Source: Treponema sp. (GTDB lineage: Bacteria > Spirochaetota > Spirochaetia > Treponematales > Treponemataceae). Taken from it: a stretch of DNA of 64,000 nucleotides. Below the pieces are notes generated by a model, which saw only the letters and a list, made by a program, of their open reading frames with translations, did no database searches and was not told where the DNA came from. Shown in pieces: positions 58,828-64,000 of the stretch (positions are counted from its first letter, which is position 1; the number at the start of each line of letters is the position of its first letter). Location: the NCBI GenBank assembly GCA_017549025.1, contig JAFYWB010000002.1, positions 54,056 to 118,055 on the forward strand. Reading direction: 5' to 3'. A program made the position numbers and the translations under genes.

Positions 58828-60195
58828 TTATATTCCAGTTTTTTCCAAAAGCATTTCTAGCTTTTGCTTGTTAATAAGCTCGATGGGACGGCTTTCGGCA
58901 AAATTGGAGGCTGCCCGGCTGAACCCAGAGCTGGTACAAACAAAGGCCTTGGTATAGTTTTGTTTTTTCACCTCGTCTGCAATTTGTCGAATAACGGTAT
59001 CTTCCAGAGGATCTGGCTCTCGAAAGAAGTGAATGCAGTACAGCTGCTGACGCATGTTCATCCAGTTGTCGTTCTTTGCCTCTGTGGCTACGATTCGGCA
59101 GCCGTATTTGGTGGCCTCTACGTTTTGGGAAGCAAAGCCCATGCCATTGAGGGCAATCTTCTTGCACAATTCAATGAAGAACTCAGTGGAGCTGGTAAGG
59201 TATTCCTTCATGCTGTCATTGTTCTGCAGGTCTCGGTACTCAGAAAGCTTGGTGGCTGTATCCAAGAAGCTCTTATTTCTGGCACAAATTTTTTCCCACT
59301 GCTCAATAGCCAGCTCAATTTTATGCATTTTTTCGTAGCAGGCTGCCAAAAAGTACCGTGAGTACAGAGTTTCTTGGCTGGATTCATTTTTAGAGGCCTT
59401 TACTGCTCGGTCAAATTCGATAAAGGCCTTGTCGGGATTGTCCACGGCCATAAAGCATGAACCTCGCTCCAAAAGGGCACGCTGCTTAAACTCTGGGTCA
59501 CGCATAGCCTTTTCAAAAGCATCCACGGCTCCAGGATAATCCTTTGCTTCCTTGAGAATTTTTCCCAAATAAAAATATGAGGAGAATTCGTTGGGATTTA
59601 AGGAAATAGCCAAAGAAATTTCCCGCTTTGCAGATTCCAGCTGCTTCGTCTTGTACAGCATCATTCCCAAGGAGGCATGAGCCTTAACGTGCTTTTTGTT
59701 CAAGCCAATAGCCTGCTGATAAAAGGAGACAGCCTGGTCTGTTTTGTTGCCCTGCTCAAAAAGCTTTCCTGCATTGTAAAAATGCTCCGCATTCCGTGGC
59801 TCCAGCTTGGTCAACAGGAGGAATTCCCGCAGGGCCTCGCTGGGCTGGTTGAATTTAAGATAGAGCTGTGAAATCTGCTTTCGGAAATCCACCTCGGGCA
59901 TATCTGCATCAAAAAGAGCATTTTGGTTTACAACCTTGAACTCCATCAATGCCAGCTCAGGCTTGTTGTCTGCCAAATATGCCTTACCAAGATAATAGTG
60001 GGCCTTGTAATCCCGTTGATTTCGGGCAATAATCGACTTTGCTAGCTTTACCGCAGCAGCAGTCTTTCCTTGCTTAATGAGTTTGTTTATTCCCTCAACT
60101 CTTTTGGGAGCAATCATGGACTTTATAAGAAAATATGCCAGGAAACCGACTACAACTGCTGACACTGCGATAATAATTATCTGAACAGCTTCCAT
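58828..60195 (-). CDS. Membrane-anchored TPR protein with degenerate Mrr/restriction-endonuclease-like domain
   Basis: A 455-aa protein with one N-terminal membrane helix (about 4-24), about eight TPR repeats (about residues 40-300) and a C-terminal domain (about 340-455) that follows the Mrr endonuclease fold (GMGFASQNVEATKYGCRIV, then FVCTSSGFSRAASNFAE and IELINKQKLEMLLE). The catalytic DGGxDL and QxK motifs are not recognisable, so it is probably a binding module. It is the first gene of a three-gene unit, divergent from the next TPR gene. Confidence 0.75.
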   Translation of the reverse strand: MEAVQIIIIAVSAVVVGFLAYFLIKSMIAPKRVEGINKLIKQGKTAAAVKLAKSIIARNQRDYKAHYYLGKAYLADNKPELALMEFKVVNQNALFDADMPEVDFRKQISQLYLKFNQPSEALREFLLLTKLEPRNAEHFYNAGKLFEQGNKTDQAVSFYQQAIGLNKKHVKAHASLGMMLYKTKQLESAKREISLAISLNPNEFSSYFYLGKILKEAKDYPGAVDAFEKAMRDPEFKQRALLERGSCFMAVDNPDKAFIEFDRAVKASKNESSQETLYSRYFLAACYEKMHKIELAIEQWEKICARNKSFLDTATKLSEYRDLQNNDSMKEYLTSSTEFFIELCKKIALNGMGFASQNVEATKYGCRIVATEAKNDNWMNMRQQLYCIHFFREPDPLEDTVIRQIADEVKKQNYTKAFVCTSSGFSRAASNFAESRPIELINKQKLEMLLEKTGI

Positions 60196-60229
60196 TAGAA
60201 CTCCGATACTATAGTTATACTTCTTATTC

Positions 60230-60258
60230 TTGAAAGAGTAACTTTTTTATGCGAATAT
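60230..60258 (+). promoter_or_regulatory. Candidate promoter of the TPR gene pair
   Basis: TTGAAA (60230-60235) and GAATAT (60253-60258) with a 17-nt spacer in the divergent gap, followed by GGAGG before the ATG at 60304. Confidence 0.4.
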
Positions 60259-60303
60259 GTCAAATGGGTTACTTTGATAAATGTAATAACTTTGGAGGTG
60301 ATT

Positions 60304-61143
60304 ATGGTGAAGCGGAAACTTTTTCTCATTATAACTGTTATTACCATGTCAGTCTTTTCTTCATTTGCATCTGATGCCTATGAAACAGGATACAATTTAT
60401 TTACCACAAATAAGCCTGCTGAAGCGATTCCGTATCTGGAAACAGCACTAAATGATGTGGCTGTGTCTCCGTCGGTATATGTGTATCTTGGAATTGCTTA
60501 CTATCAGACAGGAAAATATCCTGAGTCTCTTGATGTTTTTAAACGGGGCTTGTCCGCTTCTGGTACCAACAAGCGAATTATTGCCTTTAATGCAGGGAAT
60601 TCTGCCTATGCCATGAGGGATTATGCCACCGCTGAGGAAATGTTTTCTCTGGCCTCTGTGGCAGATCCCGCCTATGCTGCTCCTGTTTTGAATCGAGCCA
60701 ATGCCCGGCTTTCCCAGGACAAGCTGCAGGGGGCTTTGGAAGATTACCAGCGGTATCTGGTGCTTGATCCCTATAGCAGTCAGCGTGCGGAGGTTGAGGC
60801 AATCATCCAAGCGCTACAGGGTGAAATGGTGTATCGTGAGCAGGAAAAAGAGCGACTTGTTCAGGAAGAACAGCGAATGAAGGAAGAAGAAGCTCGCATA
60901 CAGGCTGAAAATCAGCGTATTGCTGAAGAAAAGGCTGAGGCGGCTCGTAAGGAAGCGGAACGGCTGGCTGCAGAGCGAGCGGCAGAAGAAGCTCGGCTTG
61001 CGGCACAACGAGAGGCTGAAGCGGAACGACGGCGACGGCTACTGGAAGAGGTGGCTGCCTCCTTGCAGGAGACAGAGACCACAGGAATGAATGCAGGTTC
61101 AGAAGGAGTTATTGAATATGAGTATGAATCAGAATTGGACTAA
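60304..61143 (+). CDS. Secreted TPR protein with charged coiled-coil tail
   Basis: A 279-aa protein. The ATG at 60304 has GGAGG 6 nt upstream; an in-frame ATG at 60274 has no site. The signal peptide (about 1-22) is followed by three to four TPR repeats (NLFTTNKPAEAIPYLETALN, GKYPESLDVFKRGL, RDYATAEEMFSLAS, DKLQGALEDYQRYL) and then a Glu/Arg/Ala-rich coiled coil (about 185-255). It is probably periplasmic. It overlaps the next gene by 26 nt. Confidence 0.82.
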   Translation: MVKRKLFLIITVITMSVFSSFASDAYETGYNLFTTNKPAEAIPYLETALNDVAVSPSVYVYLGIAYYQTGKYPESLDVFKRGLSASGTNKRIIAFNAGNSAYAMRDYATAEEMFSLASVADPAYAAPVLNRANARLSQDKLQGALEDYQRYLVLDPYSSQRAEVEAIIQALQGEMVYREQEKERLVQEEQRMKEEEARIQAENQRIAEEKAEAARKEAERLAAERAAEEARLAAQREAEAERRRRLLEEVAASLQETETTGMNAGSEGVIEYEYESELD

Positions 61144-64000
61144 TAATACGGAGGACAAGAAGGTGGAGGCCGAAAAACCAAGTACTTCTTCAATGACTTC
61201 TCGTCTTGGTTCTTCAATTGCTGGGCAAACAAGCTCTAATACAACCAAGGAAACAGGAACTAATACAGCTAAGCAAACAGGTTCTGCTACAACAAAACAA
61301 ACAGGATCTGAAGTGACTAAGGAAACTGATTCCTCCCAAGAAGAGGATAAAAAGAAGAAAAAGGGTGTTTTCATTGCTATCGCTGCCGCTGCTGCCTTGT
61401 TGCTGCTGGGGATTGGTGGATTTGGCGTGTACTCCATGGTAAAAAAGAACAATGCCGCTGCAGTGGAGCGAGACAATACCATGTCCTTGATTCAGCGATA
61501 TCTTGATAGGGGCGAGTACGACCGTGCCCTTGATTTGCTGGAGGATTTGCTGATTAAAAACGCCAACGATGCTGAAGCACTTGCTTTACTGGAAGATGCC
61601 ATGGCACTTATGGCCTTAAAAAATGGTTCTGATAATAGCTCCATTGAAGAAATTATACGTAAATTAACAGAAAGTGGCGCTCTTGGAGGAGTCGAAGGGT
61701 TAGAGGGCATTCAGGGACTGGAGGATTTGCGTGCCTTGATTGAAGCTGCCAACAGAAATAACGCCACCATGAATGAGATTTTACGACAACAACAGTCTCA
61801 AGGAAAGGCTGGAGCTGGGGCAGCAGGGAATGCTGGAAACGGAGCTTCTTCTGGTTCTGGTGCAGGTGGCTTAAAAAATATGAGTCAGGATGAGGTTGCC
61901 AATCGAGTTGATCAGATGCTAAAAAATGGCAACTACAAGGGACTTGAAAAAATGGACAGCGATGAATGTGCCCGATTGATGCAAGAGCTTGCTGCCGACG
62001 GAAGCTTGGAAGGATTGAGTCAGGAAGAAATTGCCAAGCGAATTGAAAAGCTGATTCAAGAAGGTGGCTACGAAGGACTTAAAGGCTTAGATAGCGGTGA
62101 GCTTGCCAAGCTTGCAAAAAATCTTTCTAAGGATGCCTCTGCAGATAGTATAGAAGATATGAGTCAGGATGAGGTTGCCAATCGAGTTGATCAGATGTTA
62201 AAAAATGGCAGCTACAAGGGACTTGAAAAAATGGACAGCGATGAATTTGCCCGATTGATGCAAGAGCTTGCTGCCGACGGAAGCTTGGAAGGATTGAGTC
62301 AAGAAGAAATTGCCAAGCGAATTGAAAAACTGATTCAAGAAGGTGGCTACGAAGGCCTTAAAGGTTTGGATAGCGGTGAGCTTGCTAAGCTTGCAAAAAA
62401 TCTTTCCGATGATGTGGCTTCTGGTGTTGGTGGTTCTAGTGCAAGCATTGCCAAGGCAGAGGCTGAACGTAAGGCTGAAGCTGCCGCTGAACAGAAACGC
62501 CAAGAACAAATTGCCCAGCAAAAGGCGGAAGCTGAGCGAAAGGCTGCTGAAGAAAAGGCTTTGGCAGAAAAGAACAAGCGTATTCAAGAGCAGATGAATA
62601 AAGTTCGAGATGAAATTTCTCTTGGTAAGGCTGCTACAAATTCTGGGGATTACGACACAGCCATCAAGCATTTTGATGCTGCAAAGGAGAATTTGCCCGA
62701 AGGACAACGAGCTTTTGCAGCAGAGCAAATGGCGGAGGCTGCTTTGGCTATGAGAAATGCTTCCGATGAAATTGTTTCATCCAGTGGTACTTCTGGGAAT
62801 GGGACAAATTCTAGTATGCTTGAAAAGAAAGAAAAAACTTCTACTGCTGCTCACAATTATGCTGATGAAGCCCTTATCAATGATCCCAAAAACGCTATTG
62901 CCCACTATGTTTTTGGAAAAGAGGCTGCTGATGCAAAAAATTGGACAACAGCCCTAGATGAGTACACTCAAGCTGTTCAATCAGATAGCAACAATTACTT
63001 GTATTATTATGAATTAGGTAAGACTCAGTACATGCTGAAAAAATACAGTGAAGCCCGAGCATCATTTGAAACCTGTGGACGGTTAAATGCTCGTTTTGAA
63101 AATGCTCAATACAATCTGGGACTTACGCTGAAAAACTTAGGTCGTCGGGATGATGCCATTGCTGCCTTCCGTAAGGCGTATTCAATCAATCCCCAATACG
63201 ATAAGGCCTATCTTGAAGCTGCTCGTTTGTTAGTAGATAAGAACGACACCAGCGGTGCTATCACCGCCTATCAGCAGGTAATCCGTATTGATTCAGCTAA
63301 TACGAATGCATTGCGGGAGTTGGGAGCGGTGTATGCTTCTGTTGGACGATACAGTGAAGCAGAGGAGCAGTTCCGTAAGGCGCTGGCTCTTTCTTCTGAG
63401 GATGCATTGACCAACTATAATCTATCCACCGCCTTGTACGGACAGGGTAAGCTAAAGGATTCTCTGACCTATGCACAAAAGGCTTACACTGCTGCCAAAA
63501 AAGATAGCAAGATGGATACAAAGAACATGGTTTCCATTGTCTATAACTATGCTCTGCTATTGGATGAAAGTGGCAAGATTGATGATTCAATTCCTGTGTA
63601 CCAAGAAGCACTTAAGCTGGATGCTCGCCACGTGCGTTCTCTCATCAACCTAGGAAATATTTTCTTGGAGTCTGGAGATGGTTCTTCAGCTCTTACCTTC
63701 TTGATGAAGGCCGTAGCTCTTGATCCGTCAAACTTTGAGGCAAACAACAACATGGGTAAGGCCTATTTGCAGCAGAAGGATTATCGATTGGCAGTGGATT
63801 ATTTCCAAACAGCACTAAAATTGGACTCTTCTAACAATGAAGTGCGGGCAAACTTGGCCCGTGCCTATGCCAGTGCTGAGGATTATGAAAATGCCAAGGT
63901 TATGTATATGGATGTAATCAAGGCGGACAACAAGAACTGGGACGCATATATTGAGCTGGGGAAGGTGTGCATATCCTTGAATGATTCAGAAAATGCAGAA
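61118..64000 (+). CDS. Large membrane-anchored TPR protein with internal repeats (3' end outside window)
   Basis: An open frame from the ATG at 61118 (AAGGAG 9 nt upstream) to the window end, 961 codons. Layout: Thr/Gln-rich octapeptide repeats (about 42-73), one membrane helix (about 83-105), a short TPR-like pair, a 93-residue repeat present twice (from Met255 and Met348, each with two related SQxExxxxRxxxxxxxGxYxGL halves), an Ala/Glu-rich coiled coil (about 445-500), then a long array of TPR repeats from about residue 590 onward. The protein probably scaffolds an envelope complex; the partner is unknown. It is co-transcribed with the preceding TPR gene. Confidence 0.85.
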   Translation, partial: MSMNQNWTNNTEDKKVEAEKPSTSSMTSRLGSSIAGQTSSNTTKETGTNTAKQTGSATTKQTGSEVTKETDSSQEEDKKKKKGVFIAIAAAAALLLLGIGGFGVYSMVKKNNAAAVERDNTMSLIQRYLDRGEYDRALDLLEDLLIKNANDAEALALLEDAMALMALKNGSDNSSIEEIIRKLTESGALGGVEGLEGIQGLEDLRALIEAANRNNATMNEILRQQQSQGKAGAGAAGNAGNGASSGSGAGGLKNMSQDEVANRVDQMLKNGNYKGLEKMDSDECARLMQELAADGSLEGLSQEEIAKRIEKLIQEGGYEGLKGLDSGELAKLAKNLSKDASADSIEDMSQDEVANRVDQMLKNGSYKGLEKMDSDEFARLMQELAADGSLEGLSQEEIAKRIEKLIQEGGYEGLKGLDSGELAKLAKNLSDDVASGVGGSSASIAKAEAERKAEAAAEQKRQEQIAQQKAEAERKAAEEKALAEKNKRIQEQMNKVRDEISLGKAATNSGDYDTAIKHFDAAKENLPEGQRAFAAEQMAEAALAMRNASDEIVSSSGTSGNGTNSSMLEKKEKTSTAAHNYADEALINDPKNAIAHYVFGKEAADAKNWTTALDEYTQAVQSDSNNYLYYYELGKTQYMLKKYSEARASFETCGRLNARFENAQYNLGLTLKNLGRRDDAIAAFRKAYSINPQYDKAYLEAARLLVDKNDTSGAITAYQQVIRIDSANTNALRELGAVYASVGRYSEAEEQFRKALALSSEDALTNYNLSTALYGQGKLKDSLTYAQKAYTAAKKDSKMDTKNMVSIVYNYALLLDESGKIDDSIPVYQEALKLDARHVRSLINLGNIFLESGDGSSALTFLMKAVALDPSNFEANNNMGKAYLQQKDYRLAVDYFQTALKLDSSNNEVRANLARAYASAEDYENAKVMYMDVIKADNKNWDAYIELGKVCISLNDSENAE
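61241..61336 (+). repeat. 24-bp repeat array in the large TPR gene
   Basis: Four 24-bp in-frame units coding for T-K-[EQ]-T-G/D-x-x-[TV]-type octapeptides just before the membrane helix. Less exact at DNA level than the repeats in the fliG1-like and ATP-grasp genes. Confidence 0.7.
61880..62406 (+). repeat. 279-bp in-frame tandem duplication
   Basis: Segments 61880-62127 and 62159-62406 are about 248 bp long and almost identical, 279 bp apart. Differences are few (for example tgt/ttt and aac/agc codons), so the duplication is recent or gene-converted. Each unit codes for 93 residues with two halves related at protein level. Confidence 0.95.

Overview
The window is a spirochaete chromosome segment, almost certainly Treponema. 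The evidence is the treponemal fla gene order (tap1/fliK, flgD, flgE, flbD, motA, motB, fliL, fliM, fliY, fliO, fliP), the spirochaete-only filament sheath gene flaA, a divergent FliG1-type protein, a late flgN-flgK-flgL-fliW-csrA operon and a spirochaete-specific radical SAM/SPASM protein. No rRNA gene or other marker is present to name the species. Most of the window is tightly packed core sequence; accessory-looking DNA is confined to about 13.3-13.9 kb (toxin-antitoxin) and 23.0-25.0 kb (GC-rich repeats, an AT-rich membrane protein, an Rpn-type nuclease and a structured non-coding element).

Layout. 1-1320: 5' part of a secreted, probably outer-membrane protein (minus strand). 1596-11118: fla operon for hook, stator and export, which stops after fliP and does not continue into fliQ/fliR/flhB; an HD-domain protein follows at 11131. 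12444-13253: LysM plus degenerate M23 protein. 13386-13876: RelBE-like pair. 14047-15039: group 2 sigma-70 factor. 15146-17465 (minus): DnaQ-like exonuclease and hexose-phosphate mutase. 17652-19469: FliG1-type protein with a long repeat-rich N-terminal extension. 19471-22998 (minus): mutL-xseB-xseA. 23.0-25.0 kb: accessory island. 24991-25944: YhcC-type radical SAM protein. 25979-33012: four-gene cassette (spiro-SPASM radical SAM protein, glycosyltransferase-like protein, an SpsF/SpsG/methyltransferase triple fusion, ATP-grasp enzyme) behind a sigma-28-like promoter. 33022-34514: murein amidase and a GerMN-domain protein. 34630-35679: flaA. 35839-40589: alarmone-synthetase-like/TPR protein, tRNA-Glu, JAMM-DinG fusion, plsC. 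40726-46366: zinc-ribbon protein, rpsT, HU, lnt, bactofilin, avtA and a substrate-binding protein. 46363-47885: ABC permease and ATPase. 47895-49796 (minus): second phosphohexomutase. 50177-54509: flgN-flgK-flgL-fliW-csrA. 54593-57154 (minus): Rsb-type partner-switch module. 57210-60195 (minus): DUF4032-like, metallophosphoesterase and TPR/Mrr-like proteins. 60304-64000: two TPR proteins, the second running off the window.

How it fits together. Nearly half of the window builds or controls periplasmic flagella. Three TGCCGATATA boxes, upstream of the LysM gene, the spiro-SPASM cassette and flgN, look like -10 elements for the flagellar sigma-28 factor. They link the modification cassette to the filament genes, and flaA lies shortly downstream of it. 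I therefore read 25.9-33.0 kb as a candidate flagellar-filament glycan or peptide-modification system. The second highlight is a roughly 150-nt multi-hairpin element at 24831-24983 that can hide or expose the Shine-Dalgarno site of the following radical SAM gene. Other notable points are 24-bp (octapeptide) repeat arrays in three unrelated proteins, a 279-bp near-identical in-frame duplication in the last gene, and several fusions or degenerate enzyme domains (JAMM-DinG, TPR-Mrr, LysM-M23).
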